Source: Pseudomonadota bacterium (lineage in GTDB: Archaea > Thermoplasmatota > SW-10-69-26 > JACQPN01 > JAJPHT01). From it: 64,000 bases of DNA. The notes beneath the pieces are model-generated. The model was not told the DNA's origin and searched no databases. It worked only from the letters and a program-made list of their open reading frames with translations. The DNA lies in the NCBI GenBank assembly GCA_021325135.1, contig JAJPHT010000039.1, positions 62,001 through 126,000 on the forward strand. Reading direction: 5' to 3'. The translations under genes were made by a program, and so were the position numbers. Shown here piece by piece: positions 8,361 to 16,378 of the stretch (within the stretch, counting starts at the first letter, position 1; each line of letters starts with the position of its first letter).

Positions 8361-8750
8361 CTACTTCGGCTCGCTCTTCCAGGCCGCGAGGATGGGCCCG
8401 CCCGGGACCTTGAACCAGAAGAACGTCCCCATGCCTGGGATGGTCGTCCGCGGGAGCACGATCTCCCCGCCGCCGCGCTTCACCTTCTCCAGCGCCGCGT
8501 CCACGTCCTCCACCGTGACGTAGCTCATGCTGCCCGGGGACTCGCTCTTCTGCGTCGGCCGGATGCCGCCGCGGGCGCCGCCGGGGCTCTGGAACGCGTG
8601 GTAGTCGCCCCCGGGCCCCCGGAGCGTCTCGAAGGTCCAGCCGAAGGTCGTCTCCAGGAACCTGCGCGTGGCGGCCGGGTCCGCGCTCGCAAGCTCGGTG
8701 TGCCCCAGGCCGTTGGCCGGCTGCTCGGGCGTCGTCGTGGGTCGCGTCAT
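8361..8750 (-). CDS. VOC (glyoxalase/bleomycin-resistance fold) protein
   Basis: A 129-residue vicinal-oxygen-chelate protein: the opening GLGHTELASADPAATRRFLETTFGW-type pattern (residues about 14-38), central EDVDAALEKVKRGGGEIV, and the ending PGMGTFFWFKVPGGPILAAW. His17 and later acidic positions could hold a metal. The reaction is unknown. First gene of a VOC-SRPBCC pair, divergent from the HxlR regulator at 8813, which may control it. Confidence 0.8.
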   Translation of the reverse strand: MTRPTTTPEQPANGLGHTELASADPAATRRFLETTFGWTFETLRGPGGDYHAFQSPGGARGGIRPTQKSESPGSMSYVTVEDVDAALEKVKRGGGEIVLPRTTIPGMGTFFWFKVPGGPILAAWKSEPK

Positions 8751-8784
8751 CGTCGCACCTTTCGCCTGCCAGGCTCCGAAAACC

Positions 8785-8791
8785 CATAAAG
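8785..8791 (+). promoter_or_regulatory. TATA-like box between the VOC gene and the HxlR regulator
   Basis: CATAAAG lies about 25 nt before GTG 8813. On the opposite strand the same bases read CTTTATG, about 38 nt from the VOC start at 8750, so the box might serve both directions. Confidence 0.45.
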
Positions 8792-8812
8792 CGCCCAGGG
8801 TCTGCCCGGATA

Positions 8813-9220
8813 GTGCCCCGGAAGGCAGGTCGTCCCCGCCGGGCGGACGCGCCCCCCGCGCCGCCCAAGAGCCCCGTCGTCAAGGGCGAGTTCGGGGTGT
8901 TCGGCCACAAGTGGGCGCTTGCGATCCTCCAGGACGTCGCGTTCTCGAAGCTCACCCGCTTCGGCGAGATCCTGAGGAGCAATCCCGGCCTGACCCCGCG
9001 CGTCCTGTCCCGCCGCCTCGCCGAGATGTGCGAGCAGGGCATCCTGACGAAGGAGGGGGACCGGCAGCACGCGCGTTATCGTCTCACCCCCAAGGGGGAG
9101 GACGCGGCGTTCATCCTGCTGGCGCTCCTGCGCTACGGCGTCCGGCACGGCCCGACGGACCCCGCCATGGACGACCCTGCCAGAAAGAGCCTATCCCCGG
9201 CGAGCGAGCCGGAGGCATGA
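8813..9220 (+). CDS. HxlR-type winged-helix transcriptional regulator
   Basis: A 135-residue regulator. After a basic, proline-rich 25-residue tail comes an HxlR/MarR-like winged helix: FGHKWALAILQDV, LTRFGEILRSNPGLTPRVLS (recognition helix), then the wing RQHARYRLTPKGED. The family is usually dimeric and responds to small molecules or redox state; there is no Cys sensor here. It is divergent from the VOC/SRPBCC pair. GTG 8813 is the first usable start, 25 nt after the TATA-like box. Its stop overlaps the next start (ATGA). Confidence 0.82.
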   Translation: MPRKAGRPRRADAPPAPPKSPVVKGEFGVFGHKWALAILQDVAFSKLTRFGEILRSNPGLTPRVLSRRLAEMCEQGILTKEGDRQHARYRLTPKGEDAAFILLALLRYGVRHGPTDPAMDDPARKSLSPASEPEA

Positions 9221-9423
9221 TCGAGCCCGGCCCCGGCGTCCCCGACACGCCCGAGGAGCTTCTCCTCGCGCAGCGCAACGCGTTCCTGGAGTCCCTCTCC
9301 ATCGAGGCCAAGGAGCGCTTCCTGGACGCGCTCACGGGCGCCAAGGAGCGGGGGCTCTCGGACAAGGCCGCGTGGGAAGAGGCCGTCGTCGCGGCGGAGA
9401 CGACCTACGCGGCAGAACGCTGA
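9217..9423 (+). CDS. Small helical protein of unknown function
   Basis: 68 residues, acidic and almost entirely helix-forming (TPEELLLAQRNAFLESLS, AKERFLDALTGAKERGLSD). The ATG overlaps the stop of the HxlR gene by four bases, so it is probably co-translated with it. No Cys, membrane segment or known motif. It could be a partner of the regulator; that is inference from overlap only. Confidence 0.6.
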   Translation: MIEPGPGVPDTPEELLLAQRNAFLESLSIEAKERFLDALTGAKERGLSDKAAWEEAVVAAETTYAAER

Positions 9424-9448
9424 TACGCGCGGCCCCGATGGAGCGTCC

Positions 9449-10069
9449 ATGGCGGACGAGCACGACCACGATCACGACCACGGCACCCTGCATTTCCTTG
9501 GCGCCGAGGTCCACGACGAGACGCTGGAGATGCTCCGCCCGCTGCACCCCGCCCTCGCGGAGAACCTGGCGCTGACGCGCGCCTGGGCCACCCTCTCCGA
9601 GGAGGATCGCAAGCGCGCGCCCGAGACGCAGCGCAAGGTGGAGCACTTCGAAGGGTGGACGCCGGGCTATCATTCTCCGGGCGACAGGTGCGCGACCTGC
9701 GGCGGCATGGTGGGGCCCCTGTACGTGGACCGCTTCCAGGAGGGCACGCTGGCCTACGCGCCGTTCATCTCCAACCTGCCCGTGCACCCCACGCAGGCGT
9801 GCCTCGACGGGTTCCGCAAGGCGAGGCCCGACCTCTCGCCCCGCGCCGTGGACCTCGCCCGGCGGCAGCTGACCAAGGACCTCGCGCGCCCCAGCGCCGG
9901 CATGTCGCAGTTCTTCCGCCACGACGTGCTGCTCCACCCGCCCTTCGGCCTGGAGGACTGGGGCAACTCCGTGCTGGAGGCCAACCCCAAGGGGCTCGAC
10001 AAGCCGACGCTCAAGGACATGCAGCGGCTCGTCGAGTGGGTCCACGCGCGGCTGTTCCACGGCCACTGA
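9449..10069 (+). CDS. Uncharacterised protein with His-rich N-terminus and CxxC
   Basis: A 206-residue soluble protein whose first residues alternate Asp and His (DEHDHDHDHG), a pattern common in metal-binding tails. Residues near 80 contain CATCGG, a single CxxC. The C-terminal half is helical and rich in His and Phe (MSQFFRHDVLLHPPFGLEDW). I do not recognise the family. It follows the HxlR pair by 25 bases on the same strand. Metal binding is plausible from composition but not shown. Confidence 0.65.
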   Translation: MADEHDHDHDHGTLHFLGAEVHDETLEMLRPLHPALAENLALTRAWATLSEEDRKRAPETQRKVEHFEGWTPGYHSPGDRCATCGGMVGPLYVDRFQEGTLAYAPFISNLPVHPTQACLDGFRKARPDLSPRAVDLARRQLTKDLARPSAGMSQFFRHDVLLHPPFGLEDWGNSVLEANPKGLDKPTLKDMQRLVEWVHARLFHGH

Positions 10070-10138
10070 GCATCACTTTCCTGGCGCATCCAACAAGGAC
10101 AGGACAGGGACGCGTCGAGCAGGGTGTCGGCGACCCCC

Positions 10139-10582
10139 ATGCTCGCGAACCCCCGAACCCTCCCCGCCCTGCTGCTGACCTCCCTCGTCGCGCTCTCCGG
10201 CGCCGCCATGGCCGACGCCTCCCTTGCTGGCCTCGTGGACGTGGACGCCTCCGCCCACGTGGACGCCTCCGGCGCGCAGGCCCTCGTCGAGGGCGCCGTC
10301 GAGGACGCGCATGCTGCTGCGGACCGCACGCAGGCCGACGCCCAGGCGCACGTCGAGGCCGGCGCCTCGGCCGCGACCGGCGCGAAGGCCCACGCGGAGT
10401 CCGGCCTTCAGGCGAACCTCCACGCCTTGGGCGCGTGGCTGCGCGGCCTCTTCGGCGCGGCGCAGGAGACCAAGGCCGAGGTCTCCGCCCAGGTCCAGAC
10501 CCCTGAGGTGCCCCAGCCCCCGCAGCCCCCGGTGGGCCTCCTTGCGTCGATCCAGGCCGGCCTGGGCGCGCTCCTTCATTAG
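10139..10582 (+). CDS. Secreted alanine-rich helical protein
   Basis: 147 residues with a signal peptide (MLANPRTLPALLLTSLVALS, cleavage near AAMA-DA) and an Ala/Asp/His-rich helical body containing repeats such as VDVDASAHVDASGAQ. It ends with a Pro-rich spacer and a short hydrophobic tail (VGLLASIQAGLGALLH). ATG 10139 places the signal peptide at the very start; GTG 10124 is in frame. First of three consecutive exported proteins on this strand. Function unknown. Confidence 0.65.
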   Translation: MLANPRTLPALLLTSLVALSGAAMADASLAGLVDVDASAHVDASGAQALVEGAVEDAHAAADRTQADAQAHVEAGASAATGAKAHAESGLQANLHALGAWLRGLFGAAQETKAEVSAQVQTPEVPQPPQPPVGLLASIQAGLGALLH

Positions 10583-10659
10583 GCGCGGAGGGTGACCCTT
10601 CGAAGTCCGCAACAACCCCCTTATAGCCCCGCGCACAGGACTGCGCGTCGAGGACTGCC

Positions 10660-11229
10660 ATGCGAACCTCGAACCTCCTCATCACCCTCCTTGCCTTGGC
10701 CCTCGCCGTCGTCGGCGGGGTCGCGGCGTTCGCTGCCGCCACGGGCAACGAGTCCGCGGACGACCATCCCGGCGCCCGCGGCCCGCACGACAACGAGACC
10801 AACGAGACGCCCGAGAACCACACCGCGCCCCACCCGCACAACGAGACGGACGAGAAGGCGCGCCACGACGAGCTTGAGCAGGCCCGCCACGACGCCATCG
10901 AGTCGTTCCGCGAGAACCGCAGCGCGGCCATCAAGGACTACCTCGCGGCGCTCAACGCGACGCGGACCAGCTTCCTGGAGAACAAGACCAAGGTCATCGA
11001 CGACTGCCGCGCGCAGCACAACGCGACCAAGGACAACGAGACCGAGCGCGGCGCGTTCGGCCACTGCGTCCAGGACGGCCTGAAGCCCCTCATCGAGAAG
11101 GCGCACGCCGAGATCAAGGCCGCGCAGGACGCGCTCCGCGAGAAGCTCCTCTCGTTCCGCGGCCACGCGCTGGGCAAGTTCTTCCACGACCGCGATTTCA
11201 TCAACGTGCGCCACGGCCACCACGGGTGA
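10660..11229 (+). CDS. Secreted or N-anchored coiled-coil protein
   Basis: 189 residues. An N-terminal hydrophobic segment (NLLITLLALALAVVGGVAAF) is followed by a low-complexity Asn/Glu/His/Thr linker with several N-x-T sequons (NETNET, NHT, NET), then a long charged helical region (about residues 65-175) with coiled-coil character and two cysteines. It ends with a His-rich tail (RHGHHG). A TATA-like CTTATAG (10620-10626) precedes the ATG by about 36 nt. Probably a surface protein; no family recognised. Confidence 0.7.
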   Translation: MRTSNLLITLLALALAVVGGVAAFAAATGNESADDHPGARGPHDNETNETPENHTAPHPHNETDEKARHDELEQARHDAIESFRENRSAAIKDYLAALNATRTSFLENKTKVIDDCRAQHNATKDNETERGAFGHCVQDGLKPLIEKAHAEIKAAQDALREKLLSFRGHALGKFFHDRDFINVRHGHHG

Positions 11230-11235
11230 GCCCGG

Positions 11236-11631
11236 TTGAGGCTCCCCTACGCGCTCCTGGCGGGGGCGCTCCTCGCGCTCCCGCTCGCGCACGCGCAGGC
11301 CGACAACTCCACCTCGGACCCCACGGTGAACCAGAGCGACTTCGACACGTCGCCGCCCCCCGCGGACGACGCGTACCTCAACGACACGAACGCGACCGCG
11401 CAGGACAACGCGACGGACAACGGCACCGCGGCCGCGGACCCGACGCTGAGCGACTCGGACCTCGACACGTCCATCCCCAGCGACGACCTCTCGTGGCTCA
11501 ACGACAGCGCCGACGCGGGCCCCAGCTCGGCGGGCCCTGCCACGGCGGCCCGCGCGACGCCGGGCTTCGACGCCCTCGCCGTCGCGGGCGCCGCGCTCGT
11601 CGCGGTCCTCGTCGCCGGCCGGCGCCGCTGA
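11236..11631 (+). CDS. Surface protein with PGF-CTERM-like sorting signal
   Basis: 131 residues: signal peptide (RLPYALLAGALLALPLAHAQ), then a Thr/Asn/Asp-rich region in which DPTVNQSDFDTS and DPTLSDSDLDTS are two copies of one unit, then TPGFDALAVAGAALVAVLVAGRRR-type C-terminus (PGF, hydrophobic helix, Arg cluster). In haloarchaea and other Euryarchaeota that tail is processed by archaeosortase A and replaced by a lipid. The start is TTG 11236, since an in-frame stop lies just upstream at 11227 and no ATG or GTG is available. Co-directional with the preceding two exported proteins, six bases after the stop of 10660-11229. Confidence 0.7.
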   Translation: MRLPYALLAGALLALPLAHAQADNSTSDPTVNQSDFDTSPPPADDAYLNDTNATAQDNATDNGTAAADPTLSDSDLDTSIPSDDLSWLNDSADAGPSSAGPATAARATPGFDALAVAGAALVAVLVAGRRR

Positions 11632-11703
11632 TCGCGCCCCCCGCGGGGCTTTTCACTCCCCGCGGGCGCTCCTTGTTCGAAAAGGGCTTATCAACCGGGG
11701 GTG

Positions 11704-12504
11704 ATGGCTGGGGCGATGGCCGACTTCCAGCTCATCAAGACCAAGGTCGAGGACAACATCGGCACCCTCACCCTGGCCTCGCCCCCGGTCAACGCCCTCT
11801 CCCCCGCCGTCCTCAAGGAGATCCAGGCGGCGCTGGAGCAGTTCAAGGCCCAGAAGGTCCGCGCCGTCATCGTCACCGGCTCGGGCGCCAACGCGTTCTG
11901 CGCGGGCGCCGACGTGAAGGCGATGCGCGACTTCGAGACGGCGCCCGACAAGGCCGCCGAGTTCCTCCAGCTTGGCGTGGACACCTTCAACGCCATCGAG
12001 AACTTCCCCGCGCCCGTCCTCTGCGCCATCAACAACCTGACGCTGGGCGGCGGCCTGGAGCTGGCCCTCTCGTGCGACATCCGCATCAGCAGCGACCGCG
12101 CCCGCTTCGGCCTGCCCGAGGTCACGCTGGGCCTCATCCCCTCGTGGGGCGGCACCGCGCGCCTGCCCCGCGTCGTGGGCGTGGGCAACGCGAAGGAGAT
12201 CATCTACACGGGCCAGCTCATCAACGCGCAGCAGGCCAACAAGATCGGCCTCGTCAACAAGGTCGTCCCCGACGGCGACGAGGTCCGCGCCGCGCTGGAC
12301 ATCGCGAAGCGCGTCGCCAGCAAGGCCTCCCCCGTCGCGGTGCGCAACGCCAAGCAGGCCATCAACGAGGGCGTCGGCGTCCCCCTGGAGCAGGCCCTCG
12401 CGGCCTCCGAGAAGGTCATGGGCGAGGTCATGACCTCCTCCGACCTCAAGGAGGGCATCAAGGCGTTCATCGAGAAGCGGCCGCCGGCCTTCAAGGGCGA
12501 GTGA
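11704..12504 (+). CDS. Enoyl-CoA hydratase/isomerase family protein
   Basis: About 266 residues of the crotonase fold. Visible are the CoA/oxyanion segment NAFCAGADVKAM, the second oxyanion glycines in GGGLELALSCDIRI, and FGLPEVTLGLIPSWGGTARL, whose PEV glutamate matches one of the two catalytic glutamates of hydratases; a second Glu is present in GNAKEII. A hydratase is therefore likely, acting in beta-oxidation or related acyl-CoA metabolism. ATG 11704 (MAGAMADF) is given; ATG 11716 is also plausible because a CTTATCA box (11687-11693) is about 27 nt upstream of it. Confidence 0.9.
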   Translation: MAGAMADFQLIKTKVEDNIGTLTLASPPVNALSPAVLKEIQAALEQFKAQKVRAVIVTGSGANAFCAGADVKAMRDFETAPDKAAEFLQLGVDTFNAIENFPAPVLCAINNLTLGGGLELALSCDIRISSDRARFGLPEVTLGLIPSWGGTARLPRVVGVGNAKEIIYTGQLINAQQANKIGLVNKVVPDGDEVRAALDIAKRVASKASPVAVRNAKQAINEGVGVPLEQALAASEKVMGEVMTSSDLKEGIKAFIEKRPPAFKGE

Positions 12505-12588
12505 AGGCCCCAGCCTGAGGCCGCCCGCGGACGGGACCCGCCTCGGGGGGTCCGAGTCTTCATCCTGCAGCGCGCCGATGCGGGGCCG

Positions 12589-13287
12589 ATGATCGCCCGC
12601 GTGAAGGTCCTGCAGTCCCGGCGCCTCACGCCCACGACGCACGCGATCCGCATCGAGCGTCCCCGCGGGTTCGAGTTCCGCCCCGTGCAGTTCGTGGGGC
12701 TGGAGATCGAGACGGACGAGGGCAGCGTGGAGTACCCCATGTCCATGGCCTCCTCGCCGACGCGCGACTGGATCGAGTTCGGCGCGCGCGTCGCGTCGGG
12801 CTCCCCGTGGAAGCGCGCCTTCGCGGCGCTGCGGCCCGGCGACACGGTGGAGATCGACGGCCCCTACGGCCGCTTCGTGCTGGACGAGACGCGCCCCGCC
12901 GTCTTCGTGGCCGGCGGCATCGGCATCACGCCGCTCAAGGGCATGATGGAGTACGCGACCGACAAGGCGCTGCCTCTTGATATCACGCTCCTCTACAGCA
13001 ATCGCACGCCGGAGGAGATCGCGTTCCGCGAGGAGATCGACGCGCTGGCGGCGCGCAACCCGCGCCTCCGCGTCGTCCACACCCTCACGCGCGCCGCGGC
13101 GGGGTGGGCTGGCCGCGTGGGCCGCATCGACGAGGCGCTGCTGCGCGAGGCCGCGAAGGGGCTCCGCGATCCGGCGTTCTACGTCTGCGGCCTGCCCGCC
13201 ATGGTGGAGGACATGGAGCGGCACCTGGCGGCCATGGGCGTTCCTCCGGCCCGGGTCGTCTCCGAGGAGTTCTACGGCTACGGGTAG
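12589..13287 (+). CDS. FNR-type FAD/NAD(P)H oxidoreductase
   Basis: A 232-residue ferredoxin-NADP+ reductase-like flavoprotein. The beta-barrel carries the FAD-binding EYPMSMAS (R-x-Y-S-x-x-S variant), followed by DGPYGRFVL; the nucleotide domain has AVFVAGGIGITPLKGM and ends YVCGLPAMVEDM...EEFYGYG, the classical C-terminus. No ferredoxin or other electron-transfer domain is attached, so a separate partner is expected. ATG 12589 and the typical N-terminal IARVKVLQSRRLTPTTHAIR support the start. Confidence 0.88.
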   Translation: MIARVKVLQSRRLTPTTHAIRIERPRGFEFRPVQFVGLEIETDEGSVEYPMSMASSPTRDWIEFGARVASGSPWKRAFAALRPGDTVEIDGPYGRFVLDETRPAVFVAGGIGITPLKGMMEYATDKALPLDITLLYSNRTPEEIAFREEIDALAARNPRLRVVHTLTRAAAGWAGRVGRIDEALLREAAKGLRDPAFYVCGLPAMVEDMERHLAAMGVPPARVVSEEFYGYG

Positions 13288-13359
13288 CCCATCGGCCAAG
13301 CCTCGACCAAGAACCCTTAAATCGCCCTGTCTGGAGTGCGCGGCATCCGAGGCCACCCC

Positions 13360-15165
13360 ATGCGCCGCGCCCTGCTCCTCGTCCTCGCCTTCGCGATGCT
13401 CTCCCCCGTCCTGGCCGGTTGCCTGGGCTCCAGCGGGCCCGCCGCCACGGCGGGGCAGGGCGCCGCCGCGCCCGCGTCGCTCAAGGACCTCGCGGCGAAG
13501 GCCGCCAAGGCCACGCTGGACAACGCGGACGGCACGCGCACCTTCCAGTACGAGGGGCAGACGCAGGGCGGCTACTCGGCCATCCTCGTCACGCGCGGCG
13601 TCAAGGACCCGCTGCTCGCGGACACGTTCCAGGTGGACAACCGGGTGGGCTACGTCGAGGTCAACGTCACCATGGACGCCTCGCAGGGCAACAGCGTCGC
13701 GGCGGAGATCATCGACGACGCGGGCAAGGTCCAGTGCGGTGCGCTGAGCTTCATGGCCAACCCCACCTGCACCGTCCCCGTCCCGGGCAACATGACCACG
13801 AAGAAGGACTGGAAGGTCCAGGTCATCACGGGCTACCCCACCTCCACCGCGCCGGTGGAGACGCCGGGCCAGGCGTTCAAGCTCGCCGTCACGCTCCACC
13901 TCCCCAGCCAGGTCACGCGCGGCGACCCCCTTGCGGGCACCGACCCCGCGATCCTCTTCCGCACCTCCGACACGGGCCTGGGCGGCGGCGAGGACAACGT
14001 GGGCGTGCTCCCCGACGGCAGCGTGTGGACGCAGGCCAACACGGCCACGCTCAAGAGCACCGACGACGGCAAGACGTGGAAGGACGTCGGCCCCGCGAGC
14101 ACGAGCCAGGCCACCTTCGACCCCATGCTCTACGTCGACGCGCCGCGCAACACCGTGTACGTCGACCAGCTCTACATCGGGTGCAGCGTCCTCGCGTGGT
14201 CCTCCGACGCGGGCGCCTCGTGGACCTCCAACCCCGCCGCGTGCGGCGGCCCCGGCGACGACCACCAGAAGATCGGCGTCGGCCCCAACCCCACGCCCGC
14301 GCCTTTCCCCGCGGTCTACTACTCCTACTCCAGCTTCGCCAAGGGCGTCTGGGTGTCGCGCTCCATCGACGGGGGCATGACGTTCACCACGACGCCGGTC
14401 GTGGGCGTGAGCGACGGCCGGGCCTACGCCAACGACGGCCCCGTGATCGCGGACGACAAGGGCAACGTGTACGTGCCGCTCTACATGTGCGACAACGGCG
14501 GCTACATGGGCGTCGGCGTCTCCAACGACTACGGCATGACGTTCAGCTTCGTCGAGGTCGACAAGACGAAGGAGGCGTGCAGCGACGTGGACCCGGGCCT
14601 CGCCGTCGACGCCGCGGGCAACGCGTACCTCGCCTACCACCGCGCGGACGGCATCCGCTACTCGTTCAGCAAGGACCACGGCAAGACGTGGAGCGCGCCC
14701 GTCACCGTGAGCCCGCCCACGCAGAAGAGCTTCGTGCACGTGGACGCCGTCGCGGGCGACGCGGGCCGCCTCGCCATCGTGTACCGCGCGACCAGCGACA
14801 GCGCGAAGGGCCCCGACAACGCGGACGGCTGGGCCTCGTGGTACCTCTACACCGCCTTCGTGGAGAACGCCACCGACAACGCCACGCGCAGCGTGAAGGT
14901 CGCCATGGTCACGCCGCCCGAGGACATCCAGCAGCGCGGTCCCATGTGCAGCCAGGGCGTCGCGTGCGTCACCGCGCGCAACCTCCTGGACTTCATCGAC
15001 GTCGCCGCGGGCCCCGACGGGCGCGTCTACATCTCGTATAGCGACGGCTGCAAGGACCCGTGCGCGATGCCCGCCAACAGCCGCGGCGCGGAAGGCATGG
15101 TCGCGGTCGAGGACTTCGGGCCCCGCCTCTTCGAGCACGGCGCGCCGTGGGCGGCGAAGCACTAG
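13360..15165 (+). CDS. Large BNR-repeat lipoprotein (sialidase-like propeller)
   Basis: 601 residues. A signal peptide ending in LAGC gives a lipobox with the Cys near residue 21, so the protein is probably lipid-anchored outside the membrane. The first ~200 residues form a beta-rich domain; then Asp-box repeats appear (KSTDDGKTW, SSDAGASW, RSIDGGMTF, SKDHGKTW) typical of BNR propellers. Catalytic residues are not identified. A CTTAAAT box (13316-13322) lies about 40 nt before ATG 13360; GTG 13336 is in frame but would put 8 extra residues before the signal peptide. Confidence 0.85.
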   Translation: MRRALLLVLAFAMLSPVLAGCLGSSGPAATAGQGAAAPASLKDLAAKAAKATLDNADGTRTFQYEGQTQGGYSAILVTRGVKDPLLADTFQVDNRVGYVEVNVTMDASQGNSVAAEIIDDAGKVQCGALSFMANPTCTVPVPGNMTTKKDWKVQVITGYPTSTAPVETPGQAFKLAVTLHLPSQVTRGDPLAGTDPAILFRTSDTGLGGGEDNVGVLPDGSVWTQANTATLKSTDDGKTWKDVGPASTSQATFDPMLYVDAPRNTVYVDQLYIGCSVLAWSSDAGASWTSNPAACGGPGDDHQKIGVGPNPTPAPFPAVYYSYSSFAKGVWVSRSIDGGMTFTTTPVVGVSDGRAYANDGPVIADDKGNVYVPLYMCDNGGYMGVGVSNDYGMTFSFVEVDKTKEACSDVDPGLAVDAAGNAYLAYHRADGIRYSFSKDHGKTWSAPVTVSPPTQKSFVHVDAVAGDAGRLAIVYRATSDSAKGPDNADGWASWYLYTAFVENATDNATRSVKVAMVTPPEDIQQRGPMCSQGVACVTARNLLDFIDVAAGPDGRVYISYSDGCKDPCAMPANSRGAEGMVAVEDFGPRLFEHGAPWAAKH

Positions 15166-15184
15166 CCATTCTGCTTGGCGCTCC

Positions 15185-15209
15185 TGGGGGCTCCGCCCCC
15201 TTTCCCCCC
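15185..15209 (+). terminator. GC-rich hairpin element, copy 1 of a dispersed repeat
   Basis: Twenty bases after the BNR lipoprotein stop, GGGGGC (15186-15191) pairs with GCCCCC (15195-15200) around a TCC loop and is followed by TTT and a C run. A near-identical element sits downstream of the Cbf5 gene at 39163-39186, in the same orientation relative to transcription. Both position and structure fit a terminator or 3'-end stabiliser. Confidence 0.5.
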
Positions 15210-15219
15210 GGGAGCCCGC

Positions 15220-15269
15220 GAATCTCCGAATCACGGAATCTCCGCGGGGATTCTGAGATTCGGAGATTC
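15220..15269. repeat. Compound inverted repeat downstream of the BNR lipoprotein
   Basis: GAATCTCCGAATC (15220-15232) is exactly complementary to GATTCGGAGATTC (15257-15269), a 13-bp stem. Inside the loop, GAATC (15236-15240) pairs with GATTC (15249-15253). The region is much richer in A/T than its surroundings. Could be a terminator, a small mobile palindrome or a protein-binding site; nothing distinguishes these here. Confidence 0.6.
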
Positions 15270-15413
15270 GGGTGTTGGAGGGGCGGAGCCTCCGGCATGG
15301 GCAGGGCCGAGAGGGCGGACCCCTCGCTGCGGCCTGACCCCGCCAGCGCGGCGTTGTTCGTGTTTTCCATACAACCATCCCCTGAAAGGGGACGGCCTAC
15401 GGAGCGAAGCTGC

Positions 15414-15701
15414 ATGGCGGAACGTCTTCCGAGACCCGCGACCGCGATCTCCGACCCCCTCAACGCCCCGCTGCCCGTCTTCCGCCAGGCGCCCCCCACG
15501 GCCGGGGAGAACGACCTGCACGAGCTTCGGGTCCGGATCCCGGTCGACCTCCACCGGCAGCTCCTCTCCCTCAAGGTCCTCCGAGGGCGGAGCCTGGCCG
15601 AGACGGTCGCGCTGGCCTTGGACATCTACTTCGCCAACCACGGCAAGTCGGCGCCCCACGACGAGGAAGCGCCCAACGAGGCGCGCGCGCCCGAGCCGTG
15701 A
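15414..15701 (+). CDS. Ribbon-helix-helix DNA-binding protein
   Basis: 95 residues. After a 35-residue disordered lead, the core reads ELRVRIPVDLHRQLLSLKVL then GRSLAETVALALDIYFANHG: an N-terminal beta strand with alternating basic residues, then two helices, the ribbon-helix-helix pattern used by CopG/Arc/VapB-type repressors. No toxin gene is adjacent on this strand. An imperfect palindrome CCCCTGAAAGGGG (15380-15392) lies upstream and could be an operator. Stop lies 9 bases from the stop of the convergent methyltransferase. Confidence 0.7.
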   Translation: MAERLPRPATAISDPLNAPLPVFRQAPPTAGENDLHELRVRIPVDLHRQLLSLKVLRGRSLAETVALALDIYFANHGKSAPHDEEAPNEARAPEP

Positions 15702-15710
15702 CCGGGCCTT

Positions 15711-16331
15711 TCACGCGCGCAGCCGCGCGAACCAGTTGTCCGGGAGCCACGTCGCCCCCTTGGAGAGCCGCTCCCCCGCCACGCGGACGTGGGTGAACCC
15801 CGCCGCGCGGCAGTCGGCGGCCAGCTCCCAGGGCTGGTAGAAGTGGTAGTAGCGCGCGACGTCGCCCCAGGGCACGTCCGCGTCCGCCTTGGCCCAGCCG
15901 GAGAGCGTGCCGTCGCGGTAGCGGCTCCACACCGTGACCAGCGCCTCGGAGCCTGGCCGCAGCACGCGGCGCATCTCCGCCAGGGCCCCCAGACGCGCGA
16001 GGCGCCCCGGGATGCAGTGCAGGCCCGCGACGAAGAGGGCGCCGTCGAAGGACGCGCTCCGGAAGGGCAGGTCGCGGGCGTCCGCCTGCACGCACGCCAG
16101 GCCGCGCTCGCGGGCGAAGGCCAAGAGCGAGCGCGAGAAGTCCGCGGCCGCCACGTCCGCGCCCGCCTTCTGCGCGACGACGCCGTGGCGCCCGTTCCCC
16201 GCCGCGAGGTCCAGCACCCGGGCGCCGGGAGCGAACGCGCCGGCGAAGCGGGCGACCTCGGGCCACGCGCGGCGGCGGGCGCGCTCCCACGCGTCCGCGA
16301 GGCCTTCCCACTGGGCGCGCGTGTCGGGCAC
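15711..16331 (-). CDS. Trm9/ALKBH8-like SAM-dependent methyltransferase
   Basis: 206 residues, class I Rossmann methyltransferase: SAM-binding VLDLAAGNGRHG near residue 40, AAADFSRSLL (motif II) and ADARDLPF (motif III). The following FDGALFVAGLHCIPGRLARL and LRPGSEALVTVWSR strongly resemble the Trm9/ALKBH8 group, which methylates wobble-uridine side chains of tRNA; the resemblance is from memory of the family. GTG 16331 is the only start in frame near the first conserved residues. Confidence 0.8.
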   Translation of the reverse strand: MPDTRAQWEGLADAWERARRRAWPEVARFAGAFAPGARVLDLAAGNGRHGVVAQKAGADVAAADFSRSLLAFARERGLACVQADARDLPFRSASFDGALFVAGLHCIPGRLARLGALAEMRRVLRPGSEALVTVWSRYRDGTLSGWAKADADVPWGDVARYYHFYQPWELAADCRAAGFTHVRVAGERLSKGATWLPDNWFARLRA

Positions 16332-16378
16332 GAAGGGGGAGGGCGTCTGGCCCGGTGTCTTCCTTTCGGCTGGTCCGC

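Noticed and set aside
9661..9680. Recurrent GCTATCA in place of GCTACCA at Tyr-His/Tyr-Gln codons (also near 26737, 32961, 54552, 59951)
   Set aside because: GCTACCA does occur (around 37755), so there is no strict avoidance; a real bias would need a genome-wide count.
15185..15300. Insertion sequence or CRISPR
   Set aside because: No transposase frame, no target-site duplication and no regularly spaced direct repeats; only hairpin elements are present.
11653..15378. Very long minus-strand open frame opposite four plus-strand genes
   Set aside because: Composition is the Arg/Ala/Val/His mix of an antisense shadow; enoyl-CoA hydratase, FNR and BNR genes on the other strand have clear family motifs.
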